Shown piece after piece: positions 10,488 through 20,489 of a DNA stretch of 64,000 nt. Every line of letters starts with the position of its first letter. Within the stretch, counting starts at the first letter, position 1. The stretch spans positions 9,362,001 to 9,426,000 of the forward strand of contig NC_063012.1 in the NCBI RefSeq assembly GCF_020509005.1, written 5' to 3'. Origin of the DNA: Fulvia fulva (lineage: Eukaryota; Ascomycota; Dothideomycetes; Mycosphaerellales; Mycosphaerellaceae). Below the pieces are notes generated by a model, which was given only the letters and a program-made list of their open reading frames with translations, ran no database searches and was not told the origin of the DNA. The position numbers and the translations under genes were made by a program.

Positions 10488-12830
10488 TCAACGTCCAGGG
10501 TCCACGAATGGATTTCGGGTTGGGTTCTTTGCTTCATAAGTACTGAGGAAGGGATTGGTTTGCCGTATCGGCGAGGTGACTGCATAGTCACCATGACTTG
10601 AGGCTCGGACGTGGTTTGGAGTCGGACGACGTATTGCATCGTTGACGTGTTGCCCGCCGACAATTCCGATCTTCTCGTTTTGCGAGGTCAGACCAATGCG
10701 AGCGGTGGAGGATGTAGCGCCACTGTCCTCGAAAGTCGGCAATGGGTTCGGTGTCAGTGTGTACTGCTGATCCTGCCACTTGTTTGCTGTGTTGTTTCCT
10801 TGCTCGGCTGGTGGGTTCACCTGCCCGTGCTTGGGATATTGTTCCAACTCATATTTGTCTTGACGGCCTGTTGGAACTGGTGCGGGATAGAGACCGCCAT
10901 CGCCACCCCTGAAGAGCAGATACACGGCTCTGGCGATGCCACCTAGCACCAGCACTACCCAGACCAACAGCAAACAAGTGGATATGATTGCTTCTTGGCG
11001 AATCCCAGAGGCAAATGCTTGAATGACATGGGCGACAATACTTTCGATGGCATCGGCTGCCGCACCGTCCGAACCTGTAGCCAAGAGATCTGTCGAAGAG
11101 CCAGACAGCTTTTGAGCGGTACCTAGCGATAATGTGTCGTTTGGGAGCAACGGGATGTCGATTCGGGCATTCTCGCTGACCCAGTTCAGGCCTTTCTGAA
11201 TGCCCGCGATCTTGAGGAACACAAGACAGTCCAGAACCTCTTTGATTGGATCATAGAGGACTGTTCCGCCGAAAGCGTCATCCAACCCGTCCATCATCGT
11301 GTCCACAAAGACATTTAGGGTGTTGTTGACGGCGTTGGTGGAGATATTGACCCATCCGAAGACATCATCATTTATGGATGTGCTCGTATCGCTGATGATG
11401 CGATTTGTGCCGATAGCCCATTGTTCGCTCGCATTGCTAACCGAGTTGACAACTTTGTCCGCAAAATCGACCACTTGGTCCTTCAAGGCCGGAACTTCCT
11501 TCTCAAGCGCCTTGAGGAGAGTGTATTGACAGGCACAACCGAGAAGACCCGCGACCGCCAGTGAAAGCACGAAAAGCGCTGCGGGAGTGGTCGCATATGC
11601 TACTGTCCAGCGGACAAGGTTACGGCGCCGCTCAGAGGAGAATATTCTCGAGATCCACAGACCAAATCCAGAAGTGTGTGGTCTTGACACCAGGTAAACT
11701 GCGTCCATTGCGTCGAATGCATCGTTCTTGACCAGGTGGGCTCGCTCCTGCACTTTGTTCCAGCGGTGGTATTCTCGCCATGCCATAGGGAACATGACAA
11801 GTGTCGCCAAGGCGACGAACACGCCCAGAAAGATTGTCTTCCACTTCCGCTCAATGGAGATGAGATCGTCGAAGAAGCCATCGATGGCGTCGTTGTCGGA
11901 GCAAAAGGATAATTGCTCTTTTGGTGGCACTGGAAAGATGGATCCGTTCATGGAGTATTTGGGCAAGCTTTCGTTCAGCAGCTTTTTGACCTCCTCGAAC
12001 GGGAATCGAATTGCTTGGTTCGTCAAATTCTGAACTTGCGCAAAGGTCGGGATCGAGTTGTTGAGATCCTGCAGACCTTGATCATATCCGCTTGGTAGTT
12101 CAAGGTTGTTGAGTTTGTCGATAGCGTCAGTCAAGTCGATAGTCGGTGCCTTGTCATCGTCCTTGCCAGTCAGTACATCCGCTATGGAGTCCACGCCCGA
12201 AAGGAATCCGTTCATGGCATCCTGAAACTTGGAGGCAATATCGCCAAGGTCATCTCCAATGTCTTTTGCCGTGGTGTTCAGGAAGTCGCCCACTTTCTCC
12301 GCCACGTCAATCGCAATGTGCAAGCCGCCGCGGATCGCCAGAGTCAGTAGACAGACGTAAGTGCTGGTCATCAAGTTGATGACAAACACCACGATTTCCT
12401 CAACGCCAGTCAAGCTTAGAACAAGCATCTGCATAAGTCCACTGATGGCCTTCTCGATGCCCCTAGCGCTGAGTTCATTGACGCCTTGACTCATGTAATG
12501 TGGCATGCTGGCCATCGCGGAGCCCATATTCTCAACAGAAGTGCAGGCACTAAGTGCTTGTTTCCTCGCACTCCCGAGGTTGTCGTCGATACTTGCGATT
12601 GCGAAAAGAGCCCGTATCAGTACAAGAAGAAGAAGAATCGTCCACCGGTTAATCCAGGTCTGTGAGAGGCTAGCTCGAAGACCGAGGTATGGTGTCAGGT
12701 ATGGTTCATTCTGTGAGGTAGGTCGTGTTGCTACCTGCGCAGCGCAGTAGTCGCGCGTCTCATGACCGCCAGCGGAAAGAGAAGGAGGCGCAGGATTTGG
12801 GGTTTGCTGTTGGTTCTCTGAGGGTGCCAT
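10488..12830 (-). CDS. PRM1: Plasma membrane fusion protein Prm1
   Basis: Single exon, 780 residues, the usual length for Pezizomycotina Prm1. Hydrophobic segments at about residues 63-82, 130-157, 330-353, 410-435 and 615-638 give the multi-pass topology of the family, with two large extracytoplasmic loops rich in Asn-X-Ser/Thr sites. The conserved N-terminal block (PYLGLRASLSQTWINRWT) is typical. Prm1 stabilises plasma-membrane merger during mating and hyphal cell fusion. The C-terminal 130 residues are polar, Pro/Asn/Thr rich and cytosolic. No intron needed. Family assignment rests on topology plus recognised sequence. Confidence 0.92.
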   Translation of the reverse strand: MAPSENQQQTPNPAPPSLSAGGHETRDYCAAQVATRPTSQNEPYLTPYLGLRASLSQTWINRWTILLLLVLIRALFAIASIDDNLGSARKQALSACTSVENMGSAMASMPHYMSQGVNELSARGIEKAISGLMQMLVLSLTGVEEIVVFVINLMTSTYVCLLTLAIRGGLHIAIDVAEKVGDFLNTTAKDIGDDLGDIASKFQDAMNGFLSGVDSIADVLTGKDDDKAPTIDLTDAIDKLNNLELPSGYDQGLQDLNNSIPTFAQVQNLTNQAIRFPFEEVKKLLNESLPKYSMNGSIFPVPPKEQLSFCSDNDAIDGFFDDLISIERKWKTIFLGVFVALATLVMFPMAWREYHRWNKVQERAHLVKNDAFDAMDAVYLVSRPHTSGFGLWISRIFSSERRRNLVRWTVAYATTPAALFVLSLAVAGLLGCACQYTLLKALEKEVPALKDQVVDFADKVVNSVSNASEQWAIGTNRIISDTSTSINDDVFGWVNISTNAVNNTLNVFVDTMMDGLDDAFGGTVLYDPIKEVLDCLVFLKIAGIQKGLNWVSENARIDIPLLPNDTLSLGTAQKLSGSSTDLLATGSDGAAADAIESIVAHVIQAFASGIRQEAIISTCLLLVWVVLVLGGIARAVYLLFRGGDGGLYPAPVPTGRQDKYELEQYPKHGQVNPPAEQGNNTANKWQDQQYTLTPNPLPTFEDSGATSSTARIGLTSQNEKIGIVGGQHVNDAIRRPTPNHVRASSHGDYAVTSPIRQTNPFLSTYEAKNPTRNPFVDPGR

Positions 12831-15452
12831 GCTGTAGGCCGGCAGGAAAGTCGGTTGGCACCTGTGGGAATCTATCTCAGCTTCTGGGTAAAGCGGAGTG
12901 CAGCGTACTCAGGTGCGGTGTGTGAAGGTGACGAATGTGTGTGCCGTGGCTTTTGAAATGGGGGTAGTGAACAAGTTATGCTGTGTTGTGTGTTGCTGTC
13001 GCCGCCAGGGCTGTTATGCGTAGTGCAGTGGTGAATATTCGGGTGCTTGAACGCGGTGAAAATGTGCAGAAGGAAATTCGTGACTTCGTTGCTAGGGAGG
13101 AGCGAGCTCAAGGCGAGTGCCTATTGTGAAGGACAAAAGGGTAACAATGAATAGTGGTGATGACGCACCATGGTATTTCTTGGAATGACCGGTCATGCGG
13201 CCATTGTCGCTTTGTCTGAAACACAGCATGGCTTCTCTATGGCGTTTCGAGTGCCGGCCAGTCGTTGTTGCGTGTGCCCAAAATAAGGCATACTCGCATA
13301 GCACGGACCTCGAGTCTGCAGGCGTGCAGCGCTCACGGTCGTCAGCGGCCAACCAAACGGTGCCGCGAACAGCTTGATGATGGAGCAAGGCCGAACAGCT
13401 TGATGATGGAGCAAGGCCGAACAGCTTGATGATGGAGCAAGGCCGAACAGCTTGATGATGGAGCAAGGCCGAACAGCTTGATGATGGAGCAAGGCCGAAC
13501 AGCTTGATGATGGAGCAAGGCCGAACAGCTTGATGATGGAGCAAGGCCGAACAGCTTGATGACGGAGCACATGGCCGGCGAAGCGTGTCTGGATGTTCTT
13601 CCTGGGACGATGTTCTCGTGCTTGTGTTCCATCGGAAGAGCCATGTGGTGTTGCCCGTCGTTCGCCGGCCAGGCAGTTTCTGCTGATGATGAGTGCGCTT
13701 CGGTCGCGCAGTGCACCTCAGAGACGCCTGAGTGTCGTCGCGCAGCTTCTCGGTCGAAGTGTCATGGACAGAGCCGTCGGGCGCGCTCCTCCATGTCGCT
13801 GTAACGAGCGACAAAGGAGGCGTCGCGTCCTTCACTTCACATGGAGATCGGCAGTGTTCTTGTATTTGTCGTTGCTGTGGCGCGAGTCGCGCTAGACTAA
13901 CTAGCAATCGCCTCCTTCCCTGTTTCGTGTCGCGTAGAACTACAATGGCTTGGGACTGCACTCCACGACTTCACTTCCTCTATTCAACCCGGACAGTCCT
14001 CTCCCGCTGCCTGGTCTGCATTCGCATGGTCAGCGGGCCTTTTTGCCTCCATCATGAGCCTCCTATTCCCTCTGAGCCTCGCTGATCGTTCTGCTGGCAT
14101 ATTGAGAGGACAGAGATTTCAAGCCTGTGTCGGCGACATGACGTGTACTGGCAGGGATAGGACCTGGAATGCCAACCAGCTTGTCCTGACTCCTGATTGC
14201 TCGGAACGGCTTGGCCAGTAGTCGTCCGTAACACCTCACTTTGTAGTGTGCTATCTGCTATATCCATCCCATCGCGAAGAAGGCCCACCTATAAAGCTGA
14301 GCTCATGCCCGCCAGGACAGATAGAGTCCCGGAGATGGCTTTGCTCGCCGACGAGGCGGCATGTCGTGGTAGCTGCTGTCCTTCCTGCTTGCCGTACACT
14401 GGGTGGACTACTGTCACTGCAGATGGCACCATTCATGCAACGACGTGCGTTCACACTTGCCCATAGTTCCCCCTTACCGGAGCCCGAGAAAAGGGACAAC
14501 TCTTTGCGCTCCAGCCTCAACCAGCCGTGTCATGAGAACACCTTCACTTTTCCGTTCCCGTTGCTGGATGCGCGCGCGAGGGGTATAAGAGGTTTCGCTT
14601 GCTCTGTCACCACGTGGACCGCATCAACCACCTTCAAAGGGGTAGCCCTCCTCGCTGCTGAGATCCTCTGAGCCACAGAGCAAGTAAACTCAAGCACCAA
14701 AAGTCAGCTCCGAGCGGGAGCGCATCAAGCAAAGACGCTATCGACCCAACACCACGCATTACTCCTTGCACCTGCCGCTTTGGCTGCGGCATTGAGCACA
14801 CCGCACGCTTCCAACAACCTCGTACCTGCCTCTATGTGGTATACGAAGAAGCCTGCTACTCCTATCGACAATTTACCACCAGGCACGTGCCAGTCAGGCA
14901 ACCTCCTGACAGGACCGCTGCCTAGGAAGTTTATAGCCGTCACGCGTGGCGATCACATTGTCCCGTGGACCTCTATTGTGCTTTGGAACGACATACAAAA
15001 GCACACCAACGATACGCCGGTTGGTGACGGATCGTGACATACACTCAGCGAAGCGACAAGATATCAGCGGCATATCCAACTGGCATATCATAGTTTGCGG
15101 CCGAGCAAGAGGGACAGTACCGGCTGGCCTCCAGCGGACACAACGACATCAGACAAGGGAGTACGCTCACTTGCTCAAGGTATGGGCTCTTCCAAGTGTC
15201 TCTTATGTTCTCGTACATCTCATTTCGCTTTTCTTTTGTCATTTCCTGAAGGCACGGTCGCCATGCCTTACTGACCCGCAAGAGCACAGCTTTCCATCGA
15301 GCCCCGATAGGGAGGATTCTTGAAGGAGTACCTCCAAGACAGAATCGACCAGGTGTATTCAGAAGTCATACTTCACCCACTCGTCCGCCCAATTCCGGCG
15401 ACGCCATAAACCAACGTAAAGAGAAGCACGATTGACTACGGGGACTTGCGGA
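12831..15452. other. Gene-poor 2.6 kb with a minisatellite
   Basis: Upstream of Prm1. It holds the 26-bp minisatellite annotated separately and several open frames on both strands (for example about 13092-13961 minus and 14946-15323 plus) that look like shadows of biased composition. I see no splice-consistent gene. 15410-15605 has a coding-like frame just ahead of the next gene (see findings). Confidence 0.5.
13366..13570. repeat. 26-bp minisatellite, 7 exact copies plus 1 degenerate
   Basis: Unit starts CGAACAGCTTGATGATGGAG and is 26 bp long. Starts fall at 13366, 13392, 13418, 13444, 13470, 13496 and 13522; an eighth copy at 13548 carries T-to-C and diverges after about 23 bp. Because 26 is not a multiple of three, each minus-strand frame reads a 26-residue repeat without stops. 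That creates long artefactual frames. Confidence 0.97.
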
Positions 15453-16271
15453 ATGTCAATGTCAGTGCCAGTGCAGCAGGCCAGCCACAGTTTCTCGAAG
15501 ACGTGGATCTCACCAAACATCTCCGGAAACAAGCAACAGGAGAGGGCGAAGGCTTCTCGAATAAGATTCTGCAAGAAGTCGGAGGCATGGACGAAGGATA
15601 TGAATCGCGAGCAGCATCGCGTCGATTTCGAACGAGAATGCGAAGATCGAAAAGAGAAGCAAGCACATCGAGAATACAACAAGCAGAAGGGCCAGCGGGC
15701 CATCAGGGAGCAATACGGTATCCCAGTGACTACATCCCCTCGGCCTGGAAGCCTGTTGGCCAACAAGATTGAGTCTGCAGTCTCTGACCCGATGCAAAAT
15801 CTGGATCTGGTACCCGCCTTCTACAACAATTTCTCAACGGTACTGTGCCTTCCGACTGCCTTCTCACGAGGCTACAGCATCAATCGACTCGATCCAAACT
15901 GGGCGGAAGGCGGGACTCCAAAGCCAGAGCCCAGATTCCCCGGCATTGCTGAAAAGCAGTACGAAGGAGACGGGCGCATCGCAACCGACATGCTGCATCG
16001 CCGCTTCCTCGGTGCTCCGCGGGTGCCTGGCAACGACACAGTCAACTGGTCTCAAGCATCCATCATCCCTCAGTACCCGCTTGACGACACTCGACTGTAC
16101 CACGACATCGCCCTTCGTGGCATGCCAAACGCCCACGAGGGCATTGTTGTCGAGGAACTCATGTTCCGCTCGTACGAGTGGGATGGTCGACCATGTGCCG
16201 GCCAGCCAGCCGTGACCGACGAAGGCGTCCATCTCCTCGATGCGGACCTGCTGGCGTACCTGGACGATTAA
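15453..16271 (+). CDS. Orphan protein with complexin-like helix
   Basis: Open frame of 272 codons from the ATG at 15453; an ATG at 15600 is an alternative start. Residues about 50-90 are a strongly charged, probably helical stretch ending RAIREQYGIP. This resembles the end of the complexin/synaphin central SNARE-binding helix, where R-x-x-I-R-x-K-Y-G-I is typical. The remaining ~185 residues (with SRGYSINRLDPNW and a C-terminal DADLLAYLDD) are well-behaved coding sequence that I do not recognise. The first ~50 residues look out of frame, while a +2 frame (15410-15605) looks coding, so the 5' end may contain an unseen intron, an indel or decay. A complexin role in vesicle fusion is a hypothesis only. 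Confidence 0.6.
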   Translation: MSMSVPVQQASHSFSKTWISPNISGNKQQERAKASRIRFCKKSEAWTKDMNREQHRVDFERECEDRKEKQAHREYNKQKGQRAIREQYGIPVTTSPRPGSLLANKIESAVSDPMQNLDLVPAFYNNFSTVLCLPTAFSRGYSINRLDPNWAEGGTPKPEPRFPGIAEKQYEGDGRIATDMLHRRFLGAPRVPGNDTVNWSQASIIPQYPLDDTRLYHDIALRGMPNAHEGIVVEELMFRSYEWDGRPCAGQPAVTDEGVHLLDADLLAYLDD

Positions 16272-17451
16272 CGGGGATGGCAGCTCGTACCCTTCATCAG
16301 GACGCAGCGAGCAACATTCACGGCAAACGTTATCGCGATCGCCATTATACTCTGGGCTCTTCTCCATGGGCTGTGGGGCCGTCTGAACTACTACTGTGGG
16401 AAAGCACGGCACTTCCTCTATTCATCTCTCCTGAGTGCCTGCCATCTGCTCTACGCAGCGCACACATTGCCGGTCAACGTGTCGCTAACCGACAAGGCCA
16501 ACTCCCGACCACTGGTCGACAGTAGCAGAGGGGGGATGGATACAAGAAGACTCACGACCCAGACTACCACAGCCTGCTTCAGACAAATCAAAGGCATTGT
16601 TTTCGCGTGGGATCCTGGATAGCACCGTTGGAAAGTGCGCGCAGCTTCGACCATGCAACACTACTACTACCACTACCATTACGACTACTACTACTACCAC
16701 CACCCTAATACTCTTCAAAAGCGCAGCCTGTTTCATGCGCTGCGCAACGACATGCACTTTGGGCGTTTCTGGTTTTTGAACACGATGGACTATGAATTTC
16801 AATGACTCCAGAACTCTGAGCATTTTGGATGCGACAAACTCTCTGCATAGCGTTCTTTTCTAAAATGTGCTGTTGGCGGTTGTGAACCTCCAAAGGTAAG
16901 CGTAGCGGAGTGGAGCTCTCTGCCAACCCTTCTAGACTGCAAAGTAGCGTGCGATCCACGCTACCGCTACCCGACGTACAGTGCTTATTATACGACGACA
17001 TAGGCGTTAGCGACGAGTATATGTTTGCGAGTTCGCCAACAGGCACAGTGCGATAAGTCACGTGACCCTAAAACTTGAAAGTTGACCAATCAGAGCGGGC
17101 GCCAGGGCTAGTTGAGGGCTGGTGATAGAGCTCCACTCCCTCCTCGCTGACGCCACCACCTACGCTCGAGTGTTCGCAAGCTCACACGTCGCTACGGTGG
17201 ATGGCTAGCGCTCGTCGGTCGTTACGCTTAACAAGTGATTTCACTTTACAAAATGAATCGATCTGGATCCGAGAGAGGACAGTGCAAAAAACATTTGTGA
17301 GCGCAACACATTTTCAAGATACTGTTACATGATCCCCAATCTGAGCGCCTGATATGATCTGACAATTTATCCCTAAACAGCAAACAGATGATGTGCACGA
17401 TTCACTTACTAACGGAACAGACGTAATCCGCGCAAAAGAGTCTTTCGCACA
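16272..17451. other. Intergenic between convergent genes
   Basis: Contains an ACT/CTA-rich microsatellite (16658-16703), a diverged inverted repeat with a 13-bp exact core (16907-16919 and 17127-17139), a palindromic GTCACGTGAC (17057-17066) and a CCAAT box (17086-17090). No coding frame supported. Confidence 0.55.
16658..16703. repeat. Imperfect ACT/CTA microsatellite
   Basis: Runs of CTA and ACC triplets with a few interruptions. Confidence 0.8.
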
Positions 17452-19227
17452 CTAAGGTCGCTTGCTGCCCTGCTCAAAGGCGTCAAGTCGAGCGACGAGG
17501 CTCTCATTGGTGGCTTGAAGGCTTCGAACCTCGCTTGTGAGCGCCATCACAGCTTGAAGCATGTGATTCATGACCGTAGAGTCAGGCACAGCAGTTGGAG
17601 CTGCGACAGTACTCACCGGTCGTGTAGGTCGAAGTGCGTCTGGGTGTGCCGAAGAGCTTCCTGCGACGGGGGTGCTGGCCTCGGGAACTGGTGGAAGACC
17701 AGCCTGAAGTCTGCTTCTGCGCACTCTGTTGGCTTTGGTTGGCGATGGAAGAGGCTTGCGCTTGATAGTGAGAGACTTGACCGCAATATCAGGGCTCTCC
17801 ATCTTCTCAAGGTCAGCATTGTCGTAGGCTTGAGATTGTCGCTGATGGTTCTCGCGGATGAGCCTACTTGGACCTGCAGTGGTGTCGTTGGGTGCACGGC
17901 CGAAGTTCGGATCAGCAGGCTGCTTGCCGTTGTTGCGCCCACGGCCTGGGGGCTGTGGGGTGGAAGGCGTAGGTGGCAGTGGTGCGTGTGGTGTGAACGC
18001 TGGCACAGGCGCGGCAGGATCACGAACCCTGTCACGATGGTATGACTGATACTGTGATTGTCGTGCCGAAGATGCCGGTGGAGGTGGTGGAGGTGGTGGA
18101 GGTGGCGGTGTGGTGGGCATGGGAGGGGTCGGGAGAGGGCGGTCGGAAACGAACTCACTTCGGGGAGCAGTCGCTTGACGACCAGGCTGGTAAGGCTGGA
18201 ACTTGCCTTGGGAAGGTGCACTCGGCAGCGGCTTGTTGCCGTTGTGTCGATGGCCCCTTGCGTAGTCTCTGACGAATCTGTTAAAGTCAGCCTGATCGAT
18301 CTCAGGCGGATGGCTTTGGTGGAGTTTGGCCCATGCCTGCTCTGGGCCATCATGAACTCCCGAGCATCGATTGAGATTGCTGCGAAGCGAATTCGCACGG
18401 AAAGGCGGTGGAGCAGGCATGTACGGAAGCCTGGGCGTCGCGATTGTAGGCCGTGGTTCAGTAGCGGGAATCTTTGGCGATGGATCAGCGCTCAGCTGTG
18501 TGGCCGTACCTCCAATGCCGCGGACTTGGAGTGAAGGTGGAAGTCCGTCAAGGCGCCTATCGCTCTGGTCTCTTGTAATGTCGCTGCGGCGGCCATGGAT
18601 ATTGGAAGGGTTGACTGATCCTCTGAAGTCGGCAGTGCAAGGGGTCTCGAGGTCCTGCGTTTCTGTGGAGTTAGTACTTCTTGCAACATCAGTTGCTTTC
18701 GTTGCGAACGAGGCAATCGATGCTGGTGTTGGTAGGGCTGAAATAACATCGCCAACGACAGGATGAGAGAACCGAAGACCTCTCACTGGCTCACTTACCG
18801 GGACTTCAGGGCTGTACTCCCCAGTCGGGTTAGCGAGAATGAATGTCGTTCTCTTGATCACCGGCTCAGGCTCAGGCTCCGGTCGTGGTTGTTGAGCGTG
18901 AGTGGAAGGACCGCGGCGGACTGGTCTCGGACTTGAGGGAGCCCTCGTGACCGAGAATGTGTTCTGGACAGATCGTCGCTTTCTTCCTGCTCTTCGTCTC
19001 CATACCCTGACAGCTTTTTGCACTCCATACCGCCAGATGGTCTTTGGTTTCGAGATGTGGACGGAAATGGTTGTTGCAGTGGAAGCAATTGTGCGGATGG
19101 TTCGTGCACTGGTGCTGCCACGACGAGCGACACCATTAGCTGGAGAGTTGAAGTTGATCGCCGAAGCGAAACGGCTCCGCTTAGCTGGGTCTGCCTGCAG
19201 ACTAGCTTTGAGAGTGGCTGACGGCAT
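17452..19227 (-). CDS. Proline-rich orphan with C-terminal coiled coil
   Basis: Single exon, 591 residues. It is basic and Ser/Thr rich at the N-terminus with an Arg/Lys cluster near residues 65-90 (WRRRAGRKRRS, a possible nuclear-localisation or membrane-proximal patch). There is a Pro-Glu repeat (PRPEPEPEP) near 115, a polyproline run of about 11 near residue 385 (encoded at 18077-18111), and a heptad-like C-terminal helix (MNHMLQAVMALTSEVRSLQ onwards). A short ordered block lies near residues 290-335 (GPEQAWAKLHQSHPPEIDQ). I do not recognise a family. Polyproline could bind SH3, WW or profilin partners; that is inference. Stop is TAG at 17452-17454. Confidence 0.65.
   Translation of the reverse strand: MPSATLKASLQADPAKRSRFASAINFNSPANGVARRGSTSARTIRTIASTATTISVHISKPKTIWRYGVQKAVRVWRRRAGRKRRSVQNTFSVTRAPSSPRPVRRGPSTHAQQPRPEPEPEPVIKRTTFILANPTGEYSPEVPVSEPVRGLRFSHPVVGDVISALPTPASIASFATKATDVARSTNSTETQDLETPCTADFRGSVNPSNIHGRRSDITRDQSDRRLDGLPPSLQVRGIGGTATQLSADPSPKIPATEPRPTIATPRLPYMPAPPPFRANSLRSNLNRCSGVHDGPEQAWAKLHQSHPPEIDQADFNRFVRDYARGHRHNGNKPLPSAPSQGKFQPYQPGRQATAPRSEFVSDRPLPTPPMPTTPPPPPPPPPPPASSARQSQYQSYHRDRVRDPAAPVPAFTPHAPLPPTPSTPQPPGRGRNNGKQPADPNFGRAPNDTTAGPSRLIRENHQRQSQAYDNADLEKMESPDIAVKSLTIKRKPLPSPTKANRVRRSRLQAGLPPVPEASTPVAGSSSAHPDALRPTRPVSTVAAPTAVPDSTVMNHMLQAVMALTSEVRSLQATNESLVARLDAFEQGSKRP
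18077..18111. repeat. GGTGGA-type repeat encoding polyproline
   Basis: Near-perfect alternation of GGT and GGA triplets on the plus strand encodes the polyproline tract of the minus-strand gene. Length polymorphism between strains would be expected. Confidence 0.85.
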
Positions 19228-19831
19228 GTTTGACAGTTTTGATGTGACCGTCTAGAACTTGGGGTTGAGGTTAGTGGTCGTTGCGGCTTGAGAGACTCGT
19301 TTACTTGAGTAGCAGGCCTGCTACTAGGCCCAAGTTGAACTTCTGTGAGTGCTCAAGGATGATAATTGCCAACGACAGACTGCGCTGAGGAGAGAAATCT
19401 TCCTAAGCTTAGTCCGATGAGCATATATGCTACTGTACTGGGGCGCGAGCTGTGCAGAACAAAAGAGTGGCCAAAGACTTGCATATCTCAAAGAAGCGAC
19501 AAAGACGCTTCTGATACAATGTCGATTGTTCTTTGTTGTCGAGCAGGCCTTGTTGAGCATGGTATCGTTACAACCCCCACGCGCATTGCACTTTCCTGGC
19601 TCAGCATTGTCTACTAGACAAGGCGAGGGAGTCCATTATCAAGGAAACCTGACGTCGGAGGTGTTGCTTCGGCTTTGCGACGCACATTGCTGGTATTGTG
19701 CATCCGAAGAGCCTCGCCCTGGAAGGGTGCTATGATTGTGTAGCGTGTCTGTCTACCATGTATGCCGTGATGTTATCGAGTCGTAGCGCATACCTTCGTG
19801 TAAGCGGGATATCGTTCCATGTCCACTCCCA
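19228..19831. other. Intergenic with an 18-bp palindrome
   Basis: 5' flank of the proline-rich gene and 3' flank of AP-3 sigma. An exact palindrome, AGTAGCAGGCCTGCTACT, lies at 19308-19325, about 80 bp upstream of the proline-rich start codon. No coding frame supported. Confidence 0.55.
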
Positions 19832-20489
19832 TCATCTTCCTGCCCAGATACCTTGACCCAACGACGGGCGCGATTCATTGACCGGTCTCTTCGCCACGCG
19901 TCCCTGGCTCTTGACGCCTTCCACCACTCTCTCCAGCCCAGTCTCGACCACAACACCACCCACGATCATCTCTCCCAGCACTGCATGCAACGTCTCAAAG
20001 TTGAAGATAAGGTCCAGCTCGCAGACATTCTCGAACAGCCGGTCGAGCGCCTCAACGAAGACTTGAACGAGATCCAGCAGTGCAAGTGGCGACTCGGTCG
20101 AGGTGGAGATCAAGATGAAGTACAGTGTGGCATAGTGTCGGTAGGTCACGAGCGAAGGCGCATCGTTGTGCTGCTCATGTGGCTGGGTGGTGGTTGAAGG
20201 CGCGAGAAGTGGTGGCAGCGGCAGGAAGTTGCAGCTGGACGCCGGTCGCGCAGAGACGAGGGTGAAGATCTCGGAGATGAGGCGTTGCTGGACGGATGTA
20301 TCCTATGATGACCATGTTATCCCTATGTTGTTCCTACCTGCAGACACCATCGGCAACGACGTGGACATGCAGCTGCCGCAGCGTGCATGTGTGTCGTCAA
20401 GCAGCGCGCATCTCCCTTACCAGCTGGGTGTAGAACTTGGTCAGTCGTGGCTGACCATTGTTATTGAACACCAGTACGGCGTTGATCAT
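19832..20489 (-). CDS. APS3: AP-3 adaptor complex sigma subunit
   Basis: Exons on the minus strand 20489-20421 and 20302-19832 (intron 20303-20420, GTAAGG...TAG), 179 residues. It begins MINAVLVFNNNGQPRLTKFY, the classical sigma-adaptin start, and contains TYRHYATLYF, LLDLVQVFVEALDRLFENVC and ELDLIFNFETLHAVLGEMI. The ENVCELDLIF block and the Gly-Gly before the last helix separate AP-3 sigma from AP-1 and AP-2. AP-3 carries cargo from the Golgi directly to the vacuole. A Pro/Thr-rich loop (about residues 50-75) and a 20-residue C-terminal tail are extra to the core. The first exon is only 23 codons and is easily missed. Confidence 0.93.

Noticed and set aside
13366..13570. CRISPR-like array
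   Set aside because: Units abut with no spacers, and the genome is eukaryotic.
13092..13961. Long minus-strand frames across the minisatellite
   Set aside because: Openness is produced by the 26-bp period; the flanks are Arg/Ser/Thr-rich with no domain or splice logic.
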